Below are positions 10,166 through 21,092 of a DNA stretch of 64,000 nt, piece by piece; positions within the stretch are counted from its first letter, which is position 1; each line of letters starts with the position of its first letter. The notes under the pieces are model-generated. The model ran no database searches. It saw only the letters and a program-made list of their open reading frames with translations, and had not been told where the DNA came from. The position numbers were made by a program, and so were the translations under genes. Source of the stretch: Capronia americana (taxonomy: Eukaryota > Ascomycota > Eurotiomycetes > Chaetothyriales > Herpotrichiellaceae); NCBI GenBank assembly GCA_016110215.1, contig JADWQD010000007.1, positions 1-64,000 of the forward strand, written 5' to 3'.

Positions 10166-12131
10166 AATTGAAATCCGATATAGAAAGGTGAGTACGGGGC
10201 ACTTTGGAGACGAGGGGCATGGTTAGTGAAATGTTGTGGGCGCTTCATGCGGCGTTGAACTGAAAGGACCCACGAAGGGTTCCATATCTCATTTGGGGTC
10301 CGACGGGATTCTTCTGGCGGGACAGTGGTTCGGGATGGACACGCCCTCCGCCACTATATACGCAAACCGATGAGTTGGATGACAATCGGAGCTACGATCT
10401 GCTCCTTACCTGTCACAGTTGTAGTACCCGGTGTGCCTGGTAACCACAATCCTGTTGTCTGTGGCCTACTCGTACGCGCATTGACCCGATGGCAACATCT
10501 TCTGCATTCGAATAAGTGGGTGTCCTTGAAAATGATTTATGAGGCACAGCCTTGTCAGCACCGAGACAGGTCTCGCACTCTATCGCCGTGTGGTGGCCGA
10601 GAACCACAGGAGGATGATACTACGTGAACATCCTTCGAGCGACTATCGACGAGGCTGTGTCACGCTTTGCCCACACGGCCCATTCTCGCCGATTTGGAAA
10701 TCCTTCCCCTTACTGTTGCATGCAGCAAGCACACAGCTGTCGGCTCGCTGGTCACACGAACACCTCTCGATGCGACGCACAATGTCCCAGTCTCTAATCT
10801 TCCGAGGAACACAGAGATGCGTCTCAACTGCCCTTCCCCGCAAAGACCAATCCCAAGAGCGTTGCGGGCGTCACTTTCCTGTGAAGAAGGGCATCACGTG
10901 TCAGGGGAAATTGAATCTCCAGTGAGATGGAGGTGAGGTTAGCGTCATCTCTAGGCCCGGCACTCGGTGGGCAAAGGCGCCAGTCGGACCACCCTGCAGA
11001 AATGTCCGTAGCGTGTTCTTGAAATTCAGGAACAGGCAAGGCCGATGGAGAATCGTGAAAAGCCCATGAAACTTCAGCGCTGAAGTTGACGCGCAGGCTC
11101 TCAACTAACGAGACCAAGATTATTGTCCGCTCCGCAGCCGCTGGACCGCGCCTGCTGAGGGCATCGAAATTGATGGGTCGTAGTACTATCTACTCGTCCT
11201 GTGTGTGGCAGGCAGTTTGTCAAGGGCGACTTCGCATGAAACGCCGTCGTCTCTCCTGAAAACCATCCACACGGCGCACGCGATCTGCAACGCAGGCCAA
11301 GAATGCTCAAGAAGCCAGCGGTGGCACTCCCGTCTGTTCCTGTGGTCTGAGCCCTACACTGCTCTACGCAGGACGAGTGCTCCAAGCGCCGTGATGGAGC
11401 TGAGACGCGCACAAGGAAACCCAAGACTTCTCGCTCGTCTTTCGGTCTGAATTTCGTCGTAGCCAAGGTTGGAGAGAGCACTCAAAAATGTCAAGGATGG
11501 TCCCTGCTACGCCCCTGCACCCAATCACCGCGGCCTGTCAACCTTTTCAGCTTTCTATTCTCGAGCCTGACCAACGCGACAGCTCCAGGCGCCGCCGGCC
11601 AATCATTCCAGGCCAGCTCGTTTCAGAAGACCTGGAGCATGCAAGCCTCCTGGTCGCTCATGCACCCTTTCGGCTAGCTGCGTCCAAGCTCAGGCAAGCT
11701 CGCTCCTGGTGACTTGTCCGTGTCGCCGCGCTGGGGCTTGCTGGCTATCGTGTCACCTCAGCCCTGGCTGAGAAAGAGAAGAAGTCGAGCTCATCGCGTC
11801 TCGTTTCTCTCGATGCAGTTCTTCTTCCCTCTTCCCTGTCCGCGACCGTGACTCGTTCCATACATTCCCTTCAAAATAAGTGCTTACGACCACTGACATC
11901 TTCTTGCATCCTTCGGCTCTGGTTCGCCTTTCATCTTCTGCATATACCCAACTGCCCCAGACCACCTTCGTTCCTCCCAATCTCTTTATCCCAAATCTTC
12001 GACACACGACTCTCGAACTTCATTCAACCATCGCTCGTTGCCACATCAGAATTTCTCTCGCTGGACGAAGACCCAACATATCTGTGATTTTTCATCGTCT
12101 ATCTTCTCGCGAACTCCACCCACACTTCACC
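10166..12131. other. Long intergenic region, no gene seen
   Basis: Nearly 2 kb with only short frames on both strands that lack recognisable domains. The last roughly 300 bp before 12132 are C/T-rich (many TCTTC and CTTC runs), typical of a fungal promoter and 5' leader. A non-coding transcript cannot be excluded by eye. Confidence 0.45.
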
Positions 12132-12689
12132 ATGTCATCAATCACGCCTCGTTCCCGATATACAGCCAGTCTCCTGGGTCTGCTTCTCGCCGCACTGCCC
12201 TCCACACAAGCCGCTCCCTTATCACACCTCTACAAGCGAGAAATCAGCACTGGCGCCAAGGCCGGTCTCGGGGTCGGCATCGCCGTCATCGCCATCATTG
12301 TTGTCGGCCTCATCGCCTTCTTCATCGTCCATTTCCGCCGCCGCTCCCACCTCGCCGCCATCAACAAAGAACGCGCCATCCTCGCAGGCGAGAAGAATCA
12401 AGATGGCTCAGACAAGCCAGATAAGTTCGACCCGGCCCCTCCAGCTCCTTCAGCAATGCCTCGACGGAACAAGTCAGTCAAGGATCGACTCATGGGACCC
12501 CTATACCGAGGCAGCACCATTGACCTGATGCCCATTCCCAAGCCGACATTCAACCCCAACCGAAGCAGCACTATGACCACGCAGAGCGGCGAGACGCCAT
12601 TTATTTCCAAGCCTTGGGCCGGCAGCGAGAGCTCGCCCAGACCTAGCTTCAGCAGCAAGCGCGCGACCAGAATGATGATGATGATGTAG
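12132..12689 (+). CDS. Small signal-anchored single-pass membrane protein
   Basis: ATG at 12132 opens a 185-residue frame. Residues 1-28 form a signal peptide (basic n-region, LLGLLLAALPSTQA, cleavage near AAPL). A short lumenal or external stub carries a KR dibasic site at 35-36. One strong transmembrane helix follows (about 45-67), then a basic stop-transfer FRRRSH and a 115-residue Pro/Ser/Lys-rich tail ending in five Met residues. The architecture resembles the membrane end of Wsc/Mid2-type sensors without their large Ser/Thr-rich or WSC ectodomain. No family is recognised and no function is claimed. The C/T-rich leader and intact frame argue for a real, expressed gene. Confidence 0.7.
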   Translation: MSSITPRSRYTASLLGLLLAALPSTQAAPLSHLYKREISTGAKAGLGVGIAVIAIIVVGLIAFFIVHFRRRSHLAAINKERAILAGEKNQDGSDKPDKFDPAPPAPSAMPRRNKSVKDRLMGPLYRGSTIDLMPIPKPTFNPNRSSTMTTQSGETPFISKPWAGSESSPRPSFSSKRATRMMMMM

Positions 12690-13664
12690 ACCAGCTCTCT
12701 TACTTGACCTGTCTACTCCTCATTGTTCAGTTCTGTTCTATTTATCGCGCGGCCTTGGAAGGGACTTTGTTCGATCCCCTTTTCGTTTCGAACTCCTTAA
12801 TCCCGAACAATTAAGAGGATTATTGCCTTCATGGCTCGGCAGGGTGCTTTGGCGTTCTGGACTACTACTACATGTGTACGCCATGCTAGGATACCAAAGT
12901 GAGAGGGCGAACTCAGGATGGCGTCGAGGTGTTACGTGTGTCATTCGTGTCTTTGTGTCATTTGACGGCCCACACATACCTTGGGGTACGGCAGGCCCTG
13001 CTTGCTTTGGAACTTATCAATGTTACGGGCTGTGTCTAATTGTTCTCATCCCCGGGACACAATCGCTAGAGTGGAAGGGCGGGAAGTCACTGACTGGCAG
13101 TGCATGTGGCAGTGGGCCATGGCGGCTGACGGGGAAGACGTACGAGTACAATAACTGTAAAGGTGCACAGATCTTTCCAAAGACTCCAAAAAAAAAGCCA
13201 AATGGAACGCGGTTGGAATGGAATGGAGTGAAATGTATGCGTACGAACATACGGAGTACGACCCGATTCCATCAACTGAAGGTAGATAGCCAACTATCTA
13301 TCGACCGACCGACCTATTCGACTCGACGATGGAAGTCTGCCTACATCCCAGAACCTCACCACAAACATACAGATATATATGTTATCTATCTCTCTATATT
13401 CCCGAATCACGGAACCTAACCTCTATTCAACGGTTTCCCAAACTTTCTTTTCAGATTAGTGAGACCAACAGTATGTGACGCGGTGTCCTGTCCATCTCGC
13501 AGAGTGCGGCCACCTAGTCAGTGTACCAGTCCTCGGTACCTGTACCTGCAACTGCAGTGTACCCTGGTTGCATGATCAGGGAGCACAGAGAACACAGGGC
13601 ATACCTGCAACTTGACGTGGACCTGTCCATCCTGTCCTGGCGAGTGCGTACGCGTCACGTACGC

Positions 13665-13845
13665 GTGTGTCTGTATCTATGCGTATGTCTATGCGCTGTT
13701 GATGCGCTGTCGATGCGCTGTCGATGCGCTGTCGATGCGTGTGTCTATGCGTTGTCTATGCGCAGTGCAGTGTCTCTATGCGTGTGTCGATGCGCGTGTC
13801 GATGCGCAGTGTCGATGCGTATGTCTATGCGTATGTCTATAAATA
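13665..13845. repeat. Degenerate minisatellite with GATGCG/TATGCG units
   Basis: A run of roughly 10-12 bp units built on GATGCGCTGTC, drifting into GTGTCTATGC and GTATGTCTATGC variants. The best-preserved copies are at about 13691-13735. Units are not a multiple of three and the frames across it are not coding. Confidence 0.85.
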
Positions 13846-13904
13846 TGTATAACTATGTACAAGCATACGTACGAGTACTTAGTGAAGAGACAGAACGAGC
13901 ATAT

Positions 13905-13936
13905 AATTAGTATACGGTATACGGTATACGGTATAC
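13905..13936. repeat. Short tandem repeat of TATACGG units
   Basis: About four copies of a 7-bp unit (GTATACG) in tandem, part of the repeat-dense zone. Confidence 0.75.
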
Positions 13937-14051
13937 ACACGTACTCATACCTAGGTAGGTACTCTGTACAGTACGTACTTGTACACTGCAAGACACGCTA
14001 CGCTACCTGGGTACCTAAGTATATAATGCATGAATGGTCTTCACGAGAGCG

Positions 14052-14072
14052 GCATATATATATATATATAAA
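14052..14072. repeat. (TA)n microsatellite
   Basis: A TATATA run of about 18-20 bp. Confidence 0.8.
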
Positions 14073-14159
14073 TACTGAACAATAGCCAGCTCGGGCTGGT
14101 TCGTCTTGAGAAAGCATACCTAGGTACTTAGCTGAAGAGTGAACAATGTAGTGAACCTG

Positions 14160-14228
14160 AATGGAACAGTGAACAGTGAACAGTAAACATTAGACAGTAG
14201 ACAGTAAACAGTAAACAATGAACAGTGC
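14160..14228. repeat. GAACAGT/AAACAGT-type degenerate repeat
   Basis: About eight imperfect copies of a 7-10 bp word (variants of GTGAACA, GTAAACA, TAGACAG) in 70 bp. Confidence 0.75.
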
Positions 14229-14422
14229 AAGTTCAAGTTGAGTGGACCTTATGCCATCCATGCACCCATGCATCCATGCATCCTCTATGTGCCCCCCTCT
14301 AGTACTCGTAGGCATCGAGTATGTAGCGTAGTGTACAGGCCGTCCGGAAGTCCATGTCTCATGCCCAAACGCATATAGTATCCAAACCACACACAGCAGT
14401 GCAGCACAGCACTTTGGGAAAT

Positions 14423-16423
14423 TCAACCCTCGAAAACGGAATGGTTCATCTCAATCCCATAGTCCTTCGCCATGCCTCGCATCATCTGCTCCATGTCATC
14501 GTCCATGCCTTTCCCCCGGCCTAGCGCCTGCTTCAACTTTGCATAGTAGAAATACGCGTCCGTCATCCATAGCACGAACTTGAACATCAGGTGGCTGCCA
14601 AAGTATCTCCATCGCTCGGTAAAGCTGAGGTTCTGATCCTCCGCCAGCGCGCGGGACGCCCAGTTGCCGGTGATTTTGATCCGGTTGACGGGTGAGCCCA
14701 GGTACTGGTTGTTTCCCTGCACGATGCGCATGTTGCGGCCGATGAAGATGAGTTCGCGGGGCCATTTGGTTTCGTCGGCGAGGATCTCCTTCACGCCCTT
14801 GCGCATGGCCTGTTGCATCTCGTACTGACGCTTCTTCTTCTCCTTCTCGGAGATGCCCTTGAGGCGACGCGAGACGGACTGATCGCCTCCTTCGTAGGGC
14901 CGCATGAGTGTGGCGGAGGCGAAGATCTCGGCGTTGTTGATGCCCCATTCGCTGACCACTTCCTTGAGGGTCTTGTTGTCGAAGGTCATCAGCGATTTCC
15001 AGAACAGGGAATACTGGTGCCGGAAGGAGGGCGACATCTTGATGTACAGCCCATGGTCGATCAGGACGATCTCGGAATGGCCGTTCGGAAGACGTCGGAT
15101 GAAGATGTTGCCTGGATGGGGGTCACAGTGGACGGTGCCCCAAAGGAACATCTGCGCAGAGAAGAGGTCGACCATCGTGGTCATGACTTCCTTCAGGTCC
15201 AGGCCGAGGCCACCCTTGCCGTCCTGGCCTCGCCACCAATTCCTGTCGGGTTTCAGCTCTGCATCGTACGATCGGGCTTCCTTCTGCAGCGTGGTGACGG
15301 GCGTCTGGGGGGGATCAAGTGGTGTGCCATGGCACCCTGGGCTCCCCGTCCGCCAGCCACCTTGCCATGGTCGACTGATGGCGTCTTTGTCCCACATCCG
15401 GACACCCTCGACCCATTCGGCAGTCATGACGCGCGTCGTGGTGAGCTCGTCGTAGACCTTGGGGATGTACACCCTGTCACGCAACCGTGGCTCGCTCTGG
15501 ACAAGCCTCGCCATATTCTTGCTGTTGTTGGCCTCGTTCTGGAAGTCGCACTCTAGCAACAGCCGCTCGTTGATGTACGGGACCAGAGAATAAAGCGGCA
15601 GGTCGAACCACCAGGTGTAGATCCGTGTGACGACCTTGAAGGCCCAGAGATCCCAGCCCACTTGCTGTGCGATTTCCCTTTTCTGGATCTTGATGGCCAC
15701 TTCACGGCCATCCTTGAGCCTTGCCCAGTGTACCTGCGCAACACTGGCACTCGCTCGGGCTTTCCTCTCCATGACGCCTGCTTCGGGATCTCCATCGAAG
15801 GATATTCCAAACACCTCCTCCGGTGTCTTGCCCCCGAAATCCTCCATAATCACCCGCTGGACGTCCTCCCAGCTGTTCTGCGGCGCATCGTCGAACATCT
15901 TGGCGAACATCTTCTGAAACTCCGGCGGCAAGATGGCCGTCTGCATTGCAATGGCCTGGCCGATCTTGAGGTAGAGTCCGCCATTTGTCCGCAACAGGTG
16001 GAATAACCGTGTGGCATTCCTGGCATGCACTTCCGCAATGTCATCCGCAAACCAGGGGTCTTCCCGGAAATTGATCTTGTAGTCCAGCGCGGCGATCAAG
16101 CCCATGGTGAATGTGCGACTGCATCGTGCGAGACTGGAGGCGTAGAAGTTCTTGTCCACCACGTATACGCCGGTTCCGAAGAGAACCAGATACCCAAATC
16201 TTCGTATCCATTTCCTCGTCCTCTTGAATTGTTTTGCCGGCACGGCTTTTCCAAGAGATGCAGGCGTCGGCGGAGCGAAGGCGGCGCGCAGGTGGGATTG
16301 AGAGAACGAGCGCAGTGGCTGCTGTGGGGAAATCCACAGCGAGGATAGACGACCAGGGCGTGGCGGGCCTCGAGTAAGAGTGAACAAACAGCGGGCGCAA
16401 ATGCGCCGTGCTCCCACACTCAT
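14423..16423 (-). CDS. MCP2: Mitochondrial ABC1/ADCK-family atypical kinase (MCP2/ADCK1 type)
   Basis: A single frame; I take ATG 16423 (666 residues) because it begins an Arg/Ser-rich mitochondrial presequence (residues 1-45). The frame is open for another 45 codons upstream. A hydrophobic segment at about 76-90 fits an inner-membrane anchor. ABC1 hallmarks are present: KIGQ at 153-156, an Ala/Ser loop ASASVAQVHWA, the VAIKIQ lysine, the catalytic HCDPHPGN and the metal-binding LIDHGLY, the variant typical of Mcp2/ADCK1 rather than Coq8. Yeast Mcp2 is linked to mitochondrial lipid homeostasis. A PGCHGTPLDPP insert in mid-domain is read through in frame with no splice signals needed. Confidence 0.88.
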   Translation of the reverse strand: MSVGARRICARCLFTLTRGPPRPGRLSSLWISPQQPLRSFSQSHLRAAFAPPTPASLGKAVPAKQFKRTRKWIRRFGYLVLFGTGVYVVDKNFYASSLARCSRTFTMGLIAALDYKINFREDPWFADDIAEVHARNATRLFHLLRTNGGLYLKIGQAIAMQTAILPPEFQKMFAKMFDDAPQNSWEDVQRVIMEDFGGKTPEEVFGISFDGDPEAGVMERKARASASVAQVHWARLKDGREVAIKIQKREIAQQVGWDLWAFKVVTRIYTWWFDLPLYSLVPYINERLLLECDFQNEANNSKNMARLVQSEPRLRDRVYIPKVYDELTTTRVMTAEWVEGVRMWDKDAISRPWQGGWRTGSPGCHGTPLDPPQTPVTTLQKEARSYDAELKPDRNWWRGQDGKGGLGLDLKEVMTTMVDLFSAQMFLWGTVHCDPHPGNIFIRRLPNGHSEIVLIDHGLYIKMSPSFRHQYSLFWKSLMTFDNKTLKEVVSEWGINNAEIFASATLMRPYEGGDQSVSRRLKGISEKEKKKRQYEMQQAMRKGVKEILADETKWPRELIFIGRNMRIVQGNNQYLGSPVNRIKITGNWASRALAEDQNLSFTERWRYFGSHLMFKFVLWMTDAYFYYAKLKQALGRGKGMDDDMEQMMRGMAKDYGIEMNHSVFEG

Positions 16424-16667
16424 CGAGAGAGTTGTTGAGGGATGTGCAAAGACGCTGAATGTGTGAGCATCGTGGGCAAACGAGGACAGGCACGCGAGGA
16501 GAAATTCGTCTGCCTGAGGCGGAAATCGATGACGAGGATCAAATCTACACTTGCACAATTGAGATCCGTCTGCGGCATCGGACGAGGTCCATCTTCCGGC
16601 GGGTTTCGGGGCAATTCATTCCGCTTCTATCGGGCACAGTACTGGGTTGAGTCCTTCCTATCTCCTA

Positions 16668-19221
16668 TCAATAAGGCGAGCTGCTGATGGCCAATTCAAA
16701 GCAAAAGTCCGCAGCAAGCCTGCCCTCCTGCGTCCTCATCCCCGACCAAACCTCCCGCTTGATCGCATCTTCCACGCTCTGCCTGTACTTCTCCCTATAC
16801 ACGGCCTTGACCTTCTCCAAATGCTTGGGCTCCCAATGCATTCTGACTAGTCTGGAGATCAGCAGCTCGGTTCGTTCCTTCCCCGGGGCGGTCTCGCTAA
16901 TCGCCTGGTGGAGGAGCAGCGCATCGCGCATAGGCCGATTCAACGCCCCGTTCAGGATATGTGCCAACGTCTCGCCCACCAGATTTCTTGACTTGGAAAT
17001 CATCTGCCGGGCAAAGTTGACACCGTACGTGCGCTCGAACAATCTGAGGACTTCTCGGAGGTGGGCGTCGCTGCGGACCACGATGATCTTGATCATGGCA
17101 GTCTCTCCGCCTGCGGATTCCAGCGCCTCGGCCAGCTGCACCACGTCCTGTTTCACGAGCTTGACGTCGATGGGCGAGGACTCGGGCATGCGGCGCTCTT
17201 CCAAGGCGAGGAGGAGCGCACTGCGGAATTTGTCGGCTCTGAGTTCCCTGCGAGACGAGTTTAGTAGGTGTTTCGAGAGTCACAGGGGCAGCGACTCACG
17301 TCTTGATGCATTTCTCCAGATCATCGTTGTACTTCTTGTCCTTGAAACAATTCTTGATCTCGCGAATATCGCTGTTCGAGCGTCCCATGAGACTCTCAAT
17401 CAGCAGCTCCCGTCTGGATGCACCTCCTTGGTACCACGAGTTCGCCCAGTATGCCTCGCTCTCCCACCGTCCTAACGCGGTCGCGTAACAAGCCTTGCCC
17501 AAGTTGCCGGGGATACGCATCTTGATGTGCTTCGCCATGTTGATGCCCTGGCCGCTCACTTTGGCATGGTTCTTGTACTCGGCTTTCAATGCAATAAGAT
17601 CATCTGTCGTAAGACGCGGAAGGATTTGTACCAATGGTCTGGGATCAGGAGGCGTACGAGTGCCGGATAGGGCAGCAGCGATACGTTTGGCGTCTTCTGT
17701 CGGGTCGTAGAAGGACACAGACTTTCTCTTGCCGCTGCCTCCTCCAGGCGATAGGATGCTCGCAGAAGGTGAGCGGTCGCGATGGCTACTCCCTGGCTCG
17801 CGCACTTCCATCCTCAGATTGGTGTCAATGGTAGACAGACGGCGTGGGCGAACTTCTTCCGTCTTCTCGGCAACGGCAAGGCTGCCTTTTTGTCCCTTGG
17901 TGTATTTCTCCTTCTCCTTTTCAAGTTTGCGAATTTTGCGTTTTAGATCAGCGTCTGGGTCGTCCGAGTCACCGTCTAGTGCTAGATCTAGGTCGGACAG
18001 ATCAGAGTCGTCCCTATGGTTTGCCAGCACCAAGGCCGAAGGCATGGGCGAAATGGACTGGTATGTCCCTCTGTACGGCTCCAATAAAGGGGAGGCCGCT
18101 GGCTTCCCGCCATCATTGGAGTTGTGTCGAGCGACGCCTAGAGTTGCAGCGCCCAGCGCTGCTGATCCTATCGCCAGCCCGGCCATTCTCTTTGATACGT
18201 CTTCAGTCGAAGAACCGTACTTGTCATTGGAGTACTTCTTGCTCCGTCGGTCGTACTTGTCGTCGTCGTCATCATTATAGTACTTTTTGCTCTTGGGTTC
18301 TCGAGTTTCATATTCACCATCATCGGGCTGGTTTCCTCTTGGTCCACGGGTTTCGTATTTACTCCTTCTGCGGTCACTGTCACTGTCTTTGGAATCCTTT
18401 GGTCGCGACCGTTCGTACTCTGATGGTCGAGCACGCTCATACTCTGCTGGCCGGGTTCGTTCATACTCCGGCTTTTTCGAAGTTATTTGACTCGGGTCTG
18501 CGTACTTGAACTGCTCGACGTTGGCATACTGTGAAGCACTCGACCCATTATACGAGTGCATGCGTTGTGCTGTAGGGGGAGCGTCGCCAGGGAATGCCCC
18601 CGGAGCAGCGTACCGCGGGTCTGTGGGTACATAGCTGCTATGGCGAGCTGCTCCAGGTCGAATCTCTTGGTAGTAGCCTGGGGGCTGGCCATACGTTCCA
18701 TTGGAGTTACCGTTGCTGTCCTTGTATCTGCGACGAGAGTCTGAACTCTCGTCCTCTGAGTCGTCATATTTCTTCCTGCTTGACCTCTCCCGCGCGTCCC
18801 TGCGTCGATCCGAGTCGCTGTCTGACTTCTTCTTAGAGCGACTGTATCCCCTGTCGTCGTCGGAAGCAGGAATGTCTCTCGTGCGAGCGTCCTTGCTTGA
18901 CCTGTACGAGCGGTGTTCCTCCTCGTCGCTGTCGTCCGCGTACCTTTTCGAACTGCTCTTCCTTCTGCGGGCATCATCCTCTTCATCCTCCTCATAGTAT
19001 TTCTTGCTTGATCTTCTTTCCTGGTATCTGCGCTCGTCTTCTGAGCCCGGTTCTTCTTTGGGGTAGATCTTACTCGACCGCCTGCTGCTATATTCGTCCC
19101 GGTCAGCCACGTCCTGGCTTCGAGCGTCGCGTGAGCGTGACCGCGATCGATCCCTGTCGCGGCCGCTGGGAGACTTCGATCTGGACCGGCGATTGTCCCT
19201 CACATCAAGCATCGACGACAT
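16668..19221 (-). CDS. Annexin-like protein with long Arg/Ser/Asp-rich N-terminus
   Basis: Two exons: 19221-17300 and 17247-16668 (GTGAGT...CGCAG, 52 bp) give 833 residues. The intron splits a Thr codon in the block CIKT-ELRADKFR. The start is the ATG at 19221 (MSSMLDV); the frame is open upstream but has no earlier ATG nearby. Residues 1-330 are highly charged and disordered, with many RSRSRS, SSKKYY and DDDD runs. About residues 540-833 form annexin-like repeats (LTTDDLIALKAEYKNH, SRRELLIESLMGR, FERTYGVNF). Matching fungal proteins are annexin-like and often lack canonical calcium sites; I see no clear GxGT calcium loop (GQGI is the nearest). A membrane or septal-pore role is conjecture. 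Confidence 0.85.
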
Positions 19222-19926
19222 TTTTATGGCTAGGTTGGACAGAATCAGCGACAACGCCTACCTGACTACAGTTATACACGTCTGCCTCTGGCAAAACGCA
19301 CGAGAAGAGGACGACCGCTGAATAAGAGGCCCGCCAGCGAAGTCATGCGGCTCCTTCAATTTGGATTGCTTCTCCTGCTGGCACGCGTAACAGCCATCCG
19401 GCTGAAGGCGCACAATTGGCTGGGAAGGTCAAACGGCCCCCAAAACTTACCTGTCCTATCTGCACTAGGGCTAATTATGAGCGCCGATACGATTATCAGG
19501 GGGCGAGGGAGGGTCCCTAGGCGATCGAATAAGGGCCATCAGCTGAACGGCCGCTTCCCTTCTGGGCGGCTGTTTCAGCTGCGCGTCTTCCCCCTTCGGC
19601 ACCAGTTCCCCGCAATGTTGTGCCATGTCACCATGTTCCTTTCTCTCATACCTACCTGTACGGGTACCTTCAACCACTGCGGGCCGGTGCAGGTCTTCGA
19701 GCTTCCTGGCTGCGCACTTTCGTCGGTAGGAGATGGCCCGGATATATTGTACATGTGTTACAACACGCTGCGCTTCTCCCTGCAGCAGTGTCTATACCCA
19801 AATACGTGCGAGGCATCTTCATCCTCCTCAGCTGCTGAAGCAATAGATAGAGAAAACCTTGTAAGTCTTCGAGCCATATAAAAGCCTCACACAGCAGGAG
19901 TGGTCAGAGTGCTCTTCTTCATCATA
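19222..19926. other. Divergent intergenic region, annexin/SDR
   Basis: This 705-bp gap lies between the starts of the annexin-like gene (minus) and the dehydrogenase (plus) and must contain both promoters. A 178-codon frame at 19345-19881 begins with a signal-peptide-like stretch but has no recognisable domain, so it is not called. Confidence 0.45.
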
Positions 19927-21092
19927 ATGCTGCGTTCATCTCCCTTCTGGCCCTTGTGTGCCCGAGGCATTCGATACCGGGTCCTTCCATCCAGCTCGCA
20001 CCTTACCCCTCGTCGCACGATCAAGACCCTCCCATCGTTCTCGCTCGAAAACAAAACCTGCGTTGTCACCGGCTCAGCACGCGGGTTAGGAAAAGAATTT
20101 CTCACGGCATTTGCCCTTTCCGGCGCTCGCGGTGCATGCATCGACCTAAGCCAGAAAGACTGCGACGCTTCAATCGCCTCGATAGCATCACAAGTACAAG
20201 AAGCATACCCGAACGACCTTGTTCCTGAGTTGCGAGCCTATGAGTGTAACGCCACAATCGAGTCCGATGTGAAGTCTACATGGGCCAAGGTAGTCGAGGA
20301 CTTCGGCAAGGTAGATGTGCTTGTCACTGCGGCGGGTATTGTGGACAACGTTGAGGCGGAGAATTATGAATATGCTCGGTGGCGGAAGATGATGGACATA
20401 AACATTGAGCAAGGCCTTTCATGACCGGTGAAGAAGGAAGAGAAATACTGACCAGGGACGCTTGCTCTAGTGGTTCATGGCTCTTCGCCCGCGAAGCCGG
20501 CAAACACATGCTGCAGCACAACATCCAAGGTTCCATCATCCTGATCGCCTCTATGTCTGCAACAATCTGCGTGCGGCCCCAGAAACAAGCCGCATACAAC
20601 ACCTCGAAGGGCGCGGTGCAGATGCTGGCCAAGTCGCTCGCAACCGAGTGGGGACCAAGAGGCATTAGGGTGAACAGCTTGAGTCCAGGGTACATGAAGA
20701 CAGATCTCATCAAGGGATTGCTAGAAAACGAAGGTAAAGAGCTGGTGGGGAGTTGGGAAAGGGATATTCCCATGGGAAGGATGGCGGAGCCGCACGAGTT
20801 GAGAGGGACGATTGTCTGGATGGCCAGTAAGTTTCCCGGAGACCCCGTCAGCCGGATGCAGTAGCTGCTGTTGTACGATGCTCATGGTGGGAAGGTCCAG
20901 CAAGTTCGTATCTAAATGGTTCAGATGTGGTGAGTTCACCTGAAGTGCTGCTCAACCGTTGAGGATGGGACACTGCTGATCAAGAATATAGATCGTCGAC
21001 GGGGGCTACACAAGTGTGGGTATCCCTCTCGCATCTATCACCCGTTATTGGATTCTCAGAAGTACCCTAGGCTGACTGATGTCCAGTGGTGA
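19927..21092 (+). CDS. Short-chain dehydrogenase/reductase (classical SDR)
   Basis: Five exons inferred: 19927-20408, 20471-20826, 20895-20929, 20992-21015 and 21087-21092, giving 300 residues. Intron 1 uses a GC-AG boundary (GCAAGG...CTAG) and restores DINIDGSWLFA. Introns 2-4 restore the conserved SDR end (MAS-PASSYLNGSDV-IVDGGYTS-W). Motifs: cofactor TGSARGLG (about 48-55), VTAAG, catalytic Ser in IASMSA, YNTSK (Tyr-x3-Lys), and PGYMKTD after the active site. The basic N-terminus of about 38 residues may be a mitochondrial presequence. The substrate cannot be read; relatives include sorbose- and sugar-alcohol reductases. Exons 1 and 2 are firm. The AAG acceptor of exon 3 and the 6-bp last exon are the weakest parts. 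Confidence 0.8.
20409..20470 (+). other. GC-AG intron of the SDR gene
   Basis: Donor GCAAGG and acceptor CTCTAG flank 62 bp. The frame shifts without removal, and removal creates the Asp codon expected in the SDR block N-x-D/N-G. Confidence 0.75.

Larger units (their letters stand above)
12690..14422. other. Gene-free, repeat-rich intergenic region
   Basis: This separates two convergent genes (12132 plus and the ABC1 kinase minus). The first 800 bp look unremarkable; from about 13665 to 14290 the sequence is dense in tandem repeats (listed separately). Frames here encode only simple repeats. Confidence 0.6.

Noticed and set aside
13521..13910. 129-codon frame with Cys/Arg/Met-rich repeats
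   Set aside because: It is a translation of the GATGCG minisatellite; the unit length does not keep a frame and neighbouring frames are equally open.
19230..19261. 5'-UTR intron just upstream of the annexin-like start (GTAGGC...CCTAG)
   Set aside because: It would be only 32 bp, below the usual minimum for fungal introns.
19345..19881. 178-codon plus-strand frame with a signal-peptide-like start (MRLLQFGLLLLLA)
   Set aside because: The rest is low-information with no domain, no repeats and no conserved cysteine pattern, and it sits in the divergent promoter of two genes. Probably a chance frame.
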